Source of the DNA: Caballeronia catudaia
GTDB lineage: Bacteria; Pseudomonadota; Gammaproteobacteria; Burkholderiales; Burkholderiaceae
DNA length: 64,000 nucleotides
Reading direction: 5' to 3'
Assembly (NCBI RefSeq): GCF_001544755.2
Contig: NZ_FCOF02000017.1
Location: 62,001 to 126,000 of the forward strand
Part shown: piece after piece, positions 50,776 through 59,082 of the stretch
Layout of the letters: the number at the start of each line of letters is the position of its first letter
Numbering within the stretch: position 1 is the stretch's first letter
Position numbers and translations under genes: made by a program
Notes under the pieces: model-generated
What the model saw: the letters and a program-made list of their open reading frames with translations, nothing else
Told to the model about the DNA's origin: nothing
Databases searched by the model: none

Positions 50776-51873
50776 TTATGTGCGGGTGAACAAGAAGTTC
50801 ATGACATCCCCGTCATGCACAACATATTCCTTCCCCTCGGCCCGCATCTTCCCGGCTTCCTTAGCCCCTTGCTCGCCCTTGAACGCGATGTAGTCATCGA
50901 ACGAGATGGTCTGCGCGCGAATGAACCCGCGCTCGAAATCCGTATGAATCGCGCCGGCCGCCTGAGGTGCCGTATCGCCGATATGAATCGTCCACGCGCG
51001 CACTTCCTTCACGCCCGCCGTGAAATACGTCTGCAATCCAAGCAACTTGAAACCCGCGCGAATCACGCGATTCAGACCCGGCTCGTCCATGCCCATGTCG
51101 GCGAGAAATTCGAGCTTGTCGGCATCGTCGAGATCGGCGATTTCCGCTTCGATCGCCGCGCACACCGCGACCACCGGCGCGTTCTCCGCTTCCGCGTGCT
51201 TGCGCACTGCGTCGAGATACGGATTGTTCTCGAAGCCGTCGTCCTTCACGTTGGCGACGTACATCGTCGGCTTCGACGTGATCAGGCAGAGCGGCTTGAT
51301 CGTCAACTGCTCTTCGTCGGAGAGCGAAAGACCTCGCACCGGCTTCGCCTGATCGAGCTGCGCGCGCACTTTTTCGAGCACGGCGACGAGCTTCGCGGCT
51401 TCCTTGTCGTTGCCCGACTTCGCGGCCTTCGAGTAACGGGTGTACGCCTTCTCGACGGTCGCGAGATCCGCGAGCGCGAGTTCGGTGTTGATGACTTCGA
51501 TATCCGCGATCGGATCGATCTTGCCCGCGACGTGAATGACGTTCTCGTCCTCGAAGCAGCGCACGACGTGCGTGATCGCATCCGTCTCGCGGATGTTCGC
51601 GAGGAACTGGTTGCCGAGTCCTTCACCCTTCGACGCGCCCGCCACGAGTCCCGCGATGTCGACGAATTCGACCACCGCCGGCAGGATGCGCTCGGGCTTC
51701 ACGATTTCGGCGAGCGCCGTGAGGCGCGCGTCGGGCACTTCGACCACGCCGACATTCGGCTCGATCGTGCAAAACGGATAGTTTTCGGCGGCGATGCCCG
51801 CCTTGGTCAAAGCATTGAAAAGCGTGGACTTGCCGACGTTAGGCAAGCCGACGATGCCGCATTGGAGGCTCAT
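50776..51873 (-). CDS. ychF: YchF (OLA1-type) ribosome-binding GTPase/ATPase
   Basis: A 365-residue Obg-family P-loop protein that binds ribosomes and prefers ATP. The P-loop is VGLPNVGKSTLFNALTKAGI, with the DIAGLVAGASKGEGLGNQFL switch region, NTEL (NKxE-like altered G4), a coiled-coil insertion and a C-terminal TGS domain (AWTIHIGDTAPQAAGAIHTD). Full length with a normal start. It is the first gene of the conserved core block, and its stop codon is the nearest core feature to the accessory DNA. Confidence 0.97.
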   Translation of the reverse strand: MSLQCGIVGLPNVGKSTLFNALTKAGIAAENYPFCTIEPNVGVVEVPDARLTALAEIVKPERILPAVVEFVDIAGLVAGASKGEGLGNQFLANIRETDAITHVVRCFEDENVIHVAGKIDPIADIEVINTELALADLATVEKAYTRYSKAAKSGNDKEAAKLVAVLEKVRAQLDQAKPVRGLSLSDEEQLTIKPLCLITSKPTMYVANVKDDGFENNPYLDAVRKHAEAENAPVVAVCAAIEAEIADLDDADKLEFLADMGMDEPGLNRVIRAGFKLLGLQTYFTAGVKEVRAWTIHIGDTAPQAAGAIHTDFERGFIRAQTISFDDYIAFKGEQGAKEAGKMRAEGKEYVVHDGDVMNFLFTRT

Positions 51874-52084
51874 GGAATCCTTCGAACTGGTGAGACGGCG
51901 CTTCGCCGCGCGGGTTTCGTCAAAAATGGTGCGCGATGGGCGGGCCGCAAACGCTCAGGCTCGCCCCGGCTGTGGCCGCATCGGGCGGCCGGGCAAACCG
52001 CTATTGTAACGCCGGTCCCGGCGCCCTAACTCCGCGTGCGCGCGGCGGACAAACCCGTTCGTACCCCACGGCTATAATGCCCGG

Positions 52085-53257
52085 ATGACTCCGCATCCCC
52101 TCAAATTTCACGCTGTCGTCGTCGGCGGCGGGCTCGTCGGCAAGACGGCCGCCCTCGCGCTCGCGCAATCCGGGCTGCGCACGGCGCTCGTCGCGTCGCG
52201 GGCCGCGGGGCTGCCGCCAGGCGCTGCGTTCGATTCGCGCATCTACGCGCTGTCGTCGAGCTCGCAGACGCTGCTGGAACGACTGCGCGTCTGGCAGGCG
52301 CTCGATCGCTCGCGTCTCGGCCCCGTCTTCGACATGCGCGTCTTCGGCGATGCCCACGCGGAACTGCATTTCTCGGCGTTCCAGGCGTCGGTTCCTCAAC
52401 TCGCGTGGATCGTGGAATCGTCGCTGATCGAACAATCGCTCGATACCGCGCTGCGCTTTCAGCCGAGCCTCTCGTGGTTCGAATCGCGCGCGCAGGGCAT
52501 GACGGTCGAACCCGACGCCGCGCACATCGCGCTCGCGAGCGGTGAAATGCTCGAAACCGATCTGATCGTCGGCGCCGATGGCGCGCATTCCTGGGTGCGC
52601 GCCCAAATGGGCGCGAAGATGAATCGGCGCGATTACCGGCAAACGGGCGTCGTCGCCAATTTCAAGACCGAAAAGCCGCACGGCGAGACGGCGTATCAAT
52701 GGTTCCGCGACAGCGAAATCATCGCGCTGCTGCCGTTGCCGGGCGATCACGTGTCGCTCGTCTGGTCGGCTCGCACGGAGCATGCGGACGAACTCCTCGC
52801 GCTCGATCCGGCGCAGCTCGCCGCCCAAGTCGAGCACGCGACGCAAAACATGCTCGGCACGCTCGACTGCGTGACGCCCGCGCAGGGTTTTCCGCTCGGG
52901 CTGCAGACCGTCGACAAGCTGATCGCGCCGCGGGTCGCGCTCGTCGGCGATGCCGCGCATCTGATTCATCCGCTCGCGGGGCAGGGCATGAACCTCGGCC
53001 TGCGCGACGTCGCCGCGCTCGCGGATGTCATCGCGAACAAGGAGTCGTTCCGCGATCTCGGCGATCCCATTTTGCTGCGCCGCTACGAACGCGCGCGCCG
53101 CGAAGACATTCAGAAGCTCATGTTCGCAACCGATGGCCTGCAGCGGCTCTTCGCCGTGCCGGGCACGCTCGCGCGCGCGATCCGCAACACCGGCATGGCG
53201 TTCGTCGGCGCGCAGCCGCTCGTCAAGCGCTGGCTGGTGTCGGCGGCGCTCGGCTGA
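52085..53257 (+). CDS. UbiH/UbiF-family FAD-dependent hydroxylase
   Basis: A 390-residue flavoprotein monooxygenase of ubiquinone biosynthesis. FAD-binding GxGxxG appears as VVVGGGLVGKTAALALAQSG, the DG motif as DLIVGADGAHSWVR and the second FAD motif as RVALVGDAAHLIHPLAGQGM. The family hydroxylates a ring position of the ubiquinone precursor; which one cannot be told from sequence. Normal length. It is divergent from ychF and followed 67 bases later by dsbC. Confidence 0.93.
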   Translation: MTPHPLKFHAVVVGGGLVGKTAALALAQSGLRTALVASRAAGLPPGAAFDSRIYALSSSSQTLLERLRVWQALDRSRLGPVFDMRVFGDAHAELHFSAFQASVPQLAWIVESSLIEQSLDTALRFQPSLSWFESRAQGMTVEPDAAHIALASGEMLETDLIVGADGAHSWVRAQMGAKMNRRDYRQTGVVANFKTEKPHGETAYQWFRDSEIIALLPLPGDHVSLVWSARTEHADELLALDPAQLAAQVEHATQNMLGTLDCVTPAQGFPLGLQTVDKLIAPRVALVGDAAHLIHPLAGQGMNLGLRDVAALADVIANKESFRDLGDPILLRRYERARREDIQKLMFATDGLQRLFAVPGTLARAIRNTGMAFVGAQPLVKRWLVSAALG

Positions 53258-53324
53258 AACAGTCCGTTGATATTCCACAGGCGCGACGCACGCGTTACGC
53301 TCAGGCGACTCACAGGAAATCCGC

Positions 53325-54056
53325 ATGAAAACCACTTTTCGCTTTGCCATCTGGACGGCTGCGGCGCTGGCCGTGACGCTCGGCATGGGCTGCTCGGCCC
53401 AGGCCGATCAAACTACCGACAAGCTCAAATCGACGCTCGAATCGCGCATGGGCGACGCGACCATCAAGAGCATCCAGAAGACCGACATTCCCGGCCTCTA
53501 CGAAGTGAATCTCGGCTCGCAGATCGTCTATAGCGATGCAACCGGAAACTACGTGCTGATCGGCGATCTCGTCGATACGCGCAGCAGCAAGAATCTGACC
53601 GAAGCGCGGCTCGCCGAAACCAACAAGATCGATTTCGCGAAACTGCCGCTCGAAAACGCAGTGAAGGTCGTGAAGGGCAACGGCAGCCGCAAGATCGCCG
53701 TGTTCTCCGATCCGAACTGCCCGTATTGCAAGCAGCTCGAATCGACGCTGAAGTCGATCGACAACGTGACCGTCTACACCTTCCTGTATCCGGTGCTTTC
53801 GCCCGATTCGACGGCCAAGTCGAAGTCGATCTGGTGCTCGAAGGATCGCGGCGTGACGTGGGAAAGCTGGATGCTCGATCACAAGGCGCCGGGCACGGCC
53901 GCGTCGTGCGACACGACCGCGATCGACAAGAACCTGAAGCTCGGCCGCTCGATGAACGTCACCGGCACGCCGACCGTGTTCCTCGCCGATGGCCGGCGTC
54001 TGCCGGGCGCCGTGCCCGCCGACCGGCTCGAAAAAGAACTGTCCGCCGTGCGCTGA
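53325..54056 (+). CDS. dsbC: DsbC-type periplasmic disulfide isomerase
   Basis: A 243-residue thiol-disulfide isomerase. The signal peptide MKTTFRFAIWTAAALAVTLG ends near SAQA-DQ; a Cys at 23 could alternatively be lipidated. An N-terminal dimerisation domain (DATIKSIQKTDIPGLYEVNL) precedes the thioredoxin domain with active site CPYC (Cys132, Cys135) in FSDPNCPYCKQLE and the cis-Pro in VTGTPTVFLADGR. A second Cys pair is structural. It repairs wrongly formed disulfides together with DsbD. Confidence 0.93.
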   Translation: MKTTFRFAIWTAAALAVTLGMGCSAQADQTTDKLKSTLESRMGDATIKSIQKTDIPGLYEVNLGSQIVYSDATGNYVLIGDLVDTRSSKNLTEARLAETNKIDFAKLPLENAVKVVKGNGSRKIAVFSDPNCPYCKQLESTLKSIDNVTVYTFLYPVLSPDSTAKSKSIWCSKDRGVTWESWMLDHKAPGTAASCDTTAIDKNLKLGRSMNVTGTPTVFLADGRRLPGAVPADRLEKELSAVR

Positions 54057-54200
54057 GCGCGGCGCGGAACGAGGAAGGGAGGCGCTTCATGCGCCTCCTG
54101 TGTTTTACGGCCTTGCTTTGCGAAAGCGCAGCGTAATGAAGCAAGGCGCCGGGCGCGCTTGTTCGCACGGAGCGCCCAGAACAAGAACAAGGACATCGAG

Positions 54201-56021
54201 ATGACACCGCTCATGCAAGCCGCGCAGCCCGTGCGCTACAGCATCGTTCCGAAAAATCCCGCCGCGCATCTCTTCGAAGTGACGCTGACGGTCGCCGAGC
54301 CCCATCCCGCCGGCCAGCGCTTCATGCTGCCGGTCTGGATTCCGGGCAGCTACATGATCCGCGAGTTCGCGCGCAATATCGTGACGCTCCAGGCATTCAA
54401 CGCGGCGGGCCGCAAGATCGCGATCGAGAAGATCGACAAGCACGCGTGGCAGGCCGCACCGATCGAAGGTCCGATCACGCTGCGCTACGAGGTCTACGCG
54501 TGGGACATGTCGGTGCGCGCCGCGCATCTCGACGATACCGTCGGCTTCTTCAACGCCACGAGCACGTTTCTCGCCGTGGAAGGGCAGTCGGGCGCGCCGT
54601 GCATCGTCGATATCCAGCCGCCGCAGGGCGGCGCGTACCGCAACTGGCGCGTCGCGACGGCGCTCGCCGAGGCGCGCGGCACGAAACGCTACGGCTTCGG
54701 CGCCTATGAAGCGGCGAACTATGACGAACTCGCCGACCATCCCGTCACGCTCGGTGAATTCGCGCTCGGCGGCTTCACCGCGCACGGCGTGAAGCATGAC
54801 ATCGTGATCGCAGGGCGCGTCGTCAATCTCGACATGAACCGGCTCGCGGCCGATCTCAAGCGCGTCTGCGAAGCGCAGATCGCGCTGTTCGAGCCGCGCA
54901 CGAAGAAAGCGCCGATGGACCGCTATGTGTTCATGACCGTCGCCGTCAGCGATGGTTACGGCGGGCTCGAACATCGCGCATCGACGGCGCTGATCTGCAA
55001 TCGCACCGACCTTCCGGTGCAGGGCCGGCCGGAAACGACCGATGGTTATCGGACGTATCTTGGCCTGTGCAGTCACGAGTATTTCCATACGTGGAACGTA
55101 AAGCGCATCAAGCCGGCGGCCTTCGCGCCGTACGATTTGTCGCAGGAGAATTACACGTCGCTGCTGTGGCTCTTCGAAGGCTTCACGTCTTATTACGACG
55201 ATCTGATGCTCGTGCGCAGCGGTCTCATCTCGACGGGCGATTACTTCAGTCTGGTCGGCAAGACGATCGGCGGCGTGCTGCGCGGCAGCGGGCGGCTCAA
55301 GCAATCCGTCGCGCAAAGCTCGTTCGACGCATGGGTGAAGTACTACCGCGCCGACGAAAACGCGCCGAACGCGATCGTCAGCTACTACCAGAAAGGCTCG
55401 CTGATCGCGCTGGCGTTCGATCTCTCGATTCGCGCGCAAACGGACAACCGTAAATCGCTCGACGACGTGATGCGCCTTCTGTGGCAGCGCTACGGCCGCG
55501 ACTTCTACAACGGCAAGCCGCGCGGCTTGCGGGAAGAAGACGTCGAGCCGCTTTTCGCCGAAGCGACCGGCGCGGATCTGCGGTCGCTTTTCCGCGATGG
55601 CGTGCGCGGCACGCGCGACCTGCCGCTCGACGCGCTCTTCGAGCCGTTCGGCATCGCGCTCGCGCCGGATCTGCCGGGCAACGGCGCGTCGCTGAAACCC
55701 ACGCTCGGCGTGCGCGTGCGCGGCGGCGCGGATTGCACGCTTGCCGTCGTCCACGAAGGCAGCGCGGCGCAGAAGGCGGGGTTGTCGGCGGGCGATGTGC
55801 TCGTCGCGATCGACGGTCTGCGCGTCACCGGCTCGAATCTCGATGCGTTGCTGTCGCGCTATTCGCCGGGCGCGAAGGTCGAAGTGCACGCGTTCCGCCG
55901 CGACGAACTGCGCCGCACCGAACTGAAGCTCGACGGACCGGAAGTCGCGCGCTATGTGCTGACGGCCATCGACGGGCGGGGGCCGTCGAAACAGTGGCGC
56001 GAGCGCTGGCTGCGGGGCTAA
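54201..56021 (+). CDS. M61-family (glycyl aminopeptidase-like) metallopeptidase with PDZ domain
   Basis: A 606-residue cytosolic-looking protein with no signal peptide. The zinc motif HEYFH (292-296) in CSHEYFHTWNVKRI and the downstream Glu in LLWLFEGFTSYYDDLM define family M61. A PDZ domain is near the C-terminus (TLGVRVRGGADCTLAVVHEG, GLSAGDVLVAIDGLRV). Substrates of bacterial M61 enzymes are mostly unknown. The ATG at 54201 gives the N-terminus MTPLMQAAQPVRYSI; a slightly longer reading is unlikely. Confidence 0.92.
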   Translation: MTPLMQAAQPVRYSIVPKNPAAHLFEVTLTVAEPHPAGQRFMLPVWIPGSYMIREFARNIVTLQAFNAAGRKIAIEKIDKHAWQAAPIEGPITLRYEVYAWDMSVRAAHLDDTVGFFNATSTFLAVEGQSGAPCIVDIQPPQGGAYRNWRVATALAEARGTKRYGFGAYEAANYDELADHPVTLGEFALGGFTAHGVKHDIVIAGRVVNLDMNRLAADLKRVCEAQIALFEPRTKKAPMDRYVFMTVAVSDGYGGLEHRASTALICNRTDLPVQGRPETTDGYRTYLGLCSHEYFHTWNVKRIKPAAFAPYDLSQENYTSLLWLFEGFTSYYDDLMLVRSGLISTGDYFSLVGKTIGGVLRGSGRLKQSVAQSSFDAWVKYYRADENAPNAIVSYYQKGSLIALAFDLSIRAQTDNRKSLDDVMRLLWQRYGRDFYNGKPRGLREEDVEPLFAEATGADLRSLFRDGVRGTRDLPLDALFEPFGIALAPDLPGNGASLKPTLGVRVRGGADCTLAVVHEGSAAQKAGLSAGDVLVAIDGLRVTGSNLDALLSRYSPGAKVEVHAFRRDELRRTELKLDGPEVARYVLTAIDGRGPSKQWRERWLRG

Positions 56022-56177
56022 ATGAGAGGCTGATGGCGGGAAAGCGTGGCGGATTGTTCCATCAGTGCAACGATCCGTCACAATCGGATGGCTTTTTCCC
56101 GAGGGTCGAAATGAGAAGAATGCTTCCTAAGCCGGACGCCGATAGCGCCCGAAACCTGACAGAGATAGGAAGCCATC

Positions 56178-56774
56178 ATGACGACGATTCTGCAAATCAA
56201 CTCCGCCGCCCGTTCGCAAGGCGCTCAATCGACGCTGCTCGCCGACGAACTGACCGCGAAACTGCAACAAAGCAATCCGGGCGCGAAAGTGGTCGTGCGC
56301 AATCTGCTGGGCGACGCCCTCCCGCATCTGGACGACGCCACGCTCGGCGCCTTCTTCACGCCCGCCGATCAGCGCAGCGCGGAACAAGTCGCGATCAACG
56401 CGAAGAGCGAAGCGCTGATCGCCGAACTGCAGGCTGCGGACATCGTCGTGATCGCGGCGCCGCTGTACAACTTCGGCATCTCGTCGCAATTGAAGACGTA
56501 TTTCGACTGGATCGCGCGTGCCGGCATCACGTTCCGCTATGGCGCGAACGGCGCGGAAGGTCTGGTGACGGGCAAGAAGGTGTATGTCGTGTCGGCGCGC
56601 GGCGGCAAGTACGCAGGCACGCCGAACGATTCGCAGACGCCGTTCCTCACGACGTTCCTCGGCTTCCTCGGCATGACCGACGTGAGCTTCATCTACGCCG
56701 AAGGCCTGAACATGGGGCCCGATGCGGCAGGCGCGGCGCTGGCGTCGGCGCGTGAGGCGATCGCGGCGGTTTGA
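56178..56774 (+). CDS. azoR: FMN-dependent NADH:quinone reductase / azoreductase
   Basis: A 198-residue flavodoxin-like enzyme that reduces quinones and azo compounds with NADH. MTTILQINSAARSQGAQSTL holds the FMN phosphate loop, VIAAPLYNFGISSQLKTYFD and VVSARGGKYAGTPNDSQTPF bind FMN, and LGMTDVSFIYAEGLNMGPD ends the fold. Normal length. A bidirectional terminator follows. Confidence 0.93.
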   Translation: MTTILQINSAARSQGAQSTLLADELTAKLQQSNPGAKVVVRNLLGDALPHLDDATLGAFFTPADQRSAEQVAINAKSEALIAELQAADIVVIAAPLYNFGISSQLKTYFDWIARAGITFRYGANGAEGLVTGKKVYVVSARGGKYAGTPNDSQTPFLTTFLGFLGMTDVSFIYAEGLNMGPDAAGAALASAREAIAAV

Positions 56775-56796
56775 GTCTTCCGGACGCCGTCAAGGA

Positions 56797-56826
56797 AAAA
56801 ACCCCGCTGATTCGGCGGGGTTTTTC
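56797..56826. terminator. Bidirectional Rho-independent terminator between azoR and ung
   Basis: CCCCGC-TGATTCG-GCGGGG with an A-run on the left and a T-run on the right. It can end azoR transcription on the plus strand and the rpe-trp-ung unit on the minus strand, whose stop lies 6 bases away. Confidence 0.92.
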
Positions 56827-56831
56827 GCGTT

Positions 56832-57614
56832 TCAGGCCAGCAATTCCGGCTCGGCGGGCAAACGCCAGTCGATCGGCTCGCGGCCGTGCTCCGTCAGATA
56901 GTCGTTCGCGCGCGCGAAATGTCCGCAGCCGAAGAATCCGCGATACGCCGACAACGGCGAAGGATGCGCGGATTCGAGCACGCAGTGCGACTTTCCCGTG
57001 CCTTCGATCAGCGCGCGCTTCGCCTGTGCGTGCGCACCCCACAGCATGAACACGAGACCGTCGTGGCGCTGCGCCATTTCGTGGATCAGCGTATCCGTGC
57101 ATTGCTCCCAGCCGCGCTTCGCGTGGCTTCCCGCTTTATCGCGCTCGACGGTCAGCGACGTGTTGAGCAACAACACGCCTTGCTTCGCCCACGAATCGAG
57201 GCAGCCGTGCGCGGGCGCCGGAAAACCGAGGCTCGCGTGAATCTCCTTGAAGATATTGCGCAGCGAAGGCGGCGGGCGCACCGGCGCGGGCACCGAAAAC
57301 GCGAGTCCGTGCGCTTGCGGCGCGCCTTTGTCTTCGCCGTGATACGGGTCCTGCCCGAGAATCACGACTTTGACGTCGGCGGGGCTCGTGAGGCGCAGCG
57401 CGCGGAAGACATCGGCGGGATAGACCGTCTTGCCGGCGGCGCGCTCGGCATCGACGAACGCGCACAGCGCCGCGTAATGCTTGCTGTCGATGAATGGCTT
57501 CAGATGTTTGCGCCAGTCGGAGGGCAGGGCATCGAACTGGCTTTCGAGCGTCGTCACGTTCGACGGCGTGTTCGCGGCTTCGCTATCCGTGAAGAGGGAA
57601 GGCTGTCGGCTCAT
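56832..57614 (-). CDS. ung: Uracil-DNA glycosylase (family 1)
   Basis: A 260-residue enzyme that excises uracil from DNA. The catalytic motif GQDPYHG lies in VVILGQDPYHGEDKGAPQAH, with LLLNTSLTVERDKAGSH and the intercalation loop in HPSPLSAYRGFFGCGHF. The start MSRQPSLFTDS at 57614 is supported by family length and sits just after the CYTH stop; the longer frame upstream is Arg-rich and not protein-like. It is the last gene of the minus-strand unit. Confidence 0.96.
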   Translation of the reverse strand: MSRQPSLFTDSEAANTPSNVTTLESQFDALPSDWRKHLKPFIDSKHYAALCAFVDAERAAGKTVYPADVFRALRLTSPADVKVVILGQDPYHGEDKGAPQAHGLAFSVPAPVRPPPSLRNIFKEIHASLGFPAPAHGCLDSWAKQGVLLLNTSLTVERDKAGSHAKRGWEQCTDTLIHEMAQRHDGLVFMLWGAHAQAKRALIEGTGKSHCVLESAHPSPLSAYRGFFGCGHFARANDYLTEHGREPIDWRLPAEPELLA

Positions 57615-57616
57615 GC

Positions 57617-58264
57617 TCAGGCGTCGCGGGTGTTGCTTGCGGGTTGCTCGCGCAGAAGATAGCCGCGCTGGGCCTTGCTGAGATCTTCGGGAACGAGCTC
57701 GGGAAACGCGCCGCGCAGTTCGGCCGCGAGCATCGAAAGCGCGTTTTCTTCGCCCGATTTCAGTTCCAGTTCGAGTTCGCTGATTTCCGCGCGACGCGTC
57801 TTGCCGTCGACTTCCGCGGTGATCTCGCCGAGATCCAGCGCCACTTCGATCTGCGAGCCCTCGCGCTCGATATCCCACACGATGCGCCTCACGTCCGTCT
57901 TGAAAAGCGCGATGAGTTCGGGCGCGGCGCGTTTCAGCGCATCGCGTGCGGCGTCGTTTTCGCAGGCGGCGAGGAGCGCGTCGATCTCGAGCGCTTCGCC
58001 CGCGACCGGCAATTCCCACTCGTGCCGGTTGCTCAGGCCGCCGACCGTCTTGCCGAGCGTCTTGTACGTCTGCAGCCATTCATCCGGCGTACGGCGCAGG
58101 CGCAGCGCGGATTTCGCCTTCGCGAGCGCGCACTCCGGCGTATCGAAATAGACGTTGGCGAGCTCGATCGGCTTGCCCGCGCCGGTGCGTTCGTCGAAGA
58201 AGCGCGCGACGTCGTCGTGTTGCGACGGCGCCAGCGCGAGCTTGAGTTCCTGTTCGATGCCCAA
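57617..58264 (-). CDS. CYTH-domain protein (triphosphate tunnel metalloenzyme)
   Basis: A 215-residue CYTH protein. The hallmark ExExK motif is IEQELKLAL near the N-terminus; VYFDTPECALAKAKSALRLR and RHEWELPVAGE supply further charged tunnel residues. The family hydrolyses inorganic triphosphate or other triphosphates. It lies 21 bases after trpC and 2 bases before ung, within one tight transcript. The biological substrate is not known. Confidence 0.9.
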   Translation of the reverse strand: MGIEQELKLALAPSQHDDVARFFDERTGAGKPIELANVYFDTPECALAKAKSALRLRRTPDEWLQTYKTLGKTVGGLSNRHEWELPVAGEALEIDALLAACENDAARDALKRAAPELIALFKTDVRRIVWDIEREGSQIEVALDLGEITAEVDGKTRRAEISELELELKSGEENALSMLAAELRGAFPELVPEDLSKAQRGYLLREQPASNTRDA

Positions 58265-58285
58265 GGTACGGTCCTTTCGATGAAT

Positions 58286-59071
58286 TCAGAAGAACATGCG
58301 CGCGAGCTCCGTGCCCGGATCGTCGGCGCGCATGAATGCTTCGCCCACGAGGAAGGTATGCACGCGCATCGCGCGCAGCCGCTCGACATCGACACGCGAC
58401 AGGATGCCCGATTCCGTCACGACGATGCGGTCGTCCGGCACTTGCTCAAGCATGCCGATGGTCGTCTCGATCGTCGTTTCGAACGTGCGCAGATTGCGGT
58501 TGTTGATGCCGATGAGCGGCGTCTTCAGCGTGAGTGAATCGCGCAGTTCGTCGGCATCGTGCACTTCGACCAGCACCGCGAGCCCGAGCGAATGCGCGTA
58601 CGCTTCGAGATCCTGCATCTGCGAGAGTTCGAGCGCGGCGGCGATCAGCAGGATGCAGTCCGCGCCCATCGCGCGCGCTTCCATGATCTGATACGGGTCG
58701 ATGATGAAGTCCTTGCGCAGAACCGGCAGGCTGCACGCCGCGCGCGCTTCCTCCAGATACGCAACGCTGCCCTTGAAGAACTGGACGTCGGTGAGCACGG
58801 AAAGGCACGCGGCGCCGCCCTTTTCGTACGAGCGCGCGATGTCGGCGGGCACGAAGTTCTCGCGCAGCACGCCTTTCGACGGACTCGCTTTCTTCACTTC
58901 CGCGATCACGGCGGCCTGATTCGCCGCATGTTTCGCGCGCAACGCGCCGACGAAATCGCGCAGGTCGCGCGCGCTGGCTTCGAGCTTCAGCTCTTCGAGC
59001 GGGGCGCTTTGTTCGGCGGCGCGGATTTCCTCGCGCTTGACCGCGATGATGCGATCCAGAATGTCACTCAT
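58286..59071 (-). CDS. trpC: Indole-3-glycerol-phosphate synthase
   Basis: A 261-residue TIM barrel that closes the indole ring in tryptophan synthesis. VIAEVKKASPSKGVLRENFV (catalytic Lys), LSVLTDVQFFKGSVAYLEEA, LRKDFIIDPYQIMEARAMGA, LIGINNRNLRTFETTIETT and VTESGILSRVDVERLR are all canonical. The gene begins 11 bases after the trpD stop. Confidence 0.97.
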   Translation of the reverse strand: MSDILDRIIAVKREEIRAAEQSAPLEELKLEASARDLRDFVGALRAKHAANQAAVIAEVKKASPSKGVLRENFVPADIARSYEKGGAACLSVLTDVQFFKGSVAYLEEARAACSLPVLRKDFIIDPYQIMEARAMGADCILLIAAALELSQMQDLEAYAHSLGLAVLVEVHDADELRDSLTLKTPLIGINNRNLRTFETTIETTIGMLEQVPDDRIVVTESGILSRVDVERLRAMRVHTFLVGEAFMRADDPGTELARMFF

Positions 59072-59082
59072 ATCGGCTTCCG

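Noticed and set aside
52001..53386. Long minus-strand frame opposite the UbiH-family gene
   Set aside because: Same reason: antisense to an intact flavoprotein gene.
54105..56081. Long open frame on the minus strand opposite the M61 peptidase
   Set aside because: Antisense shadow of a gene with intact catalytic motifs; composition is Arg/Ala/Asp-rich.
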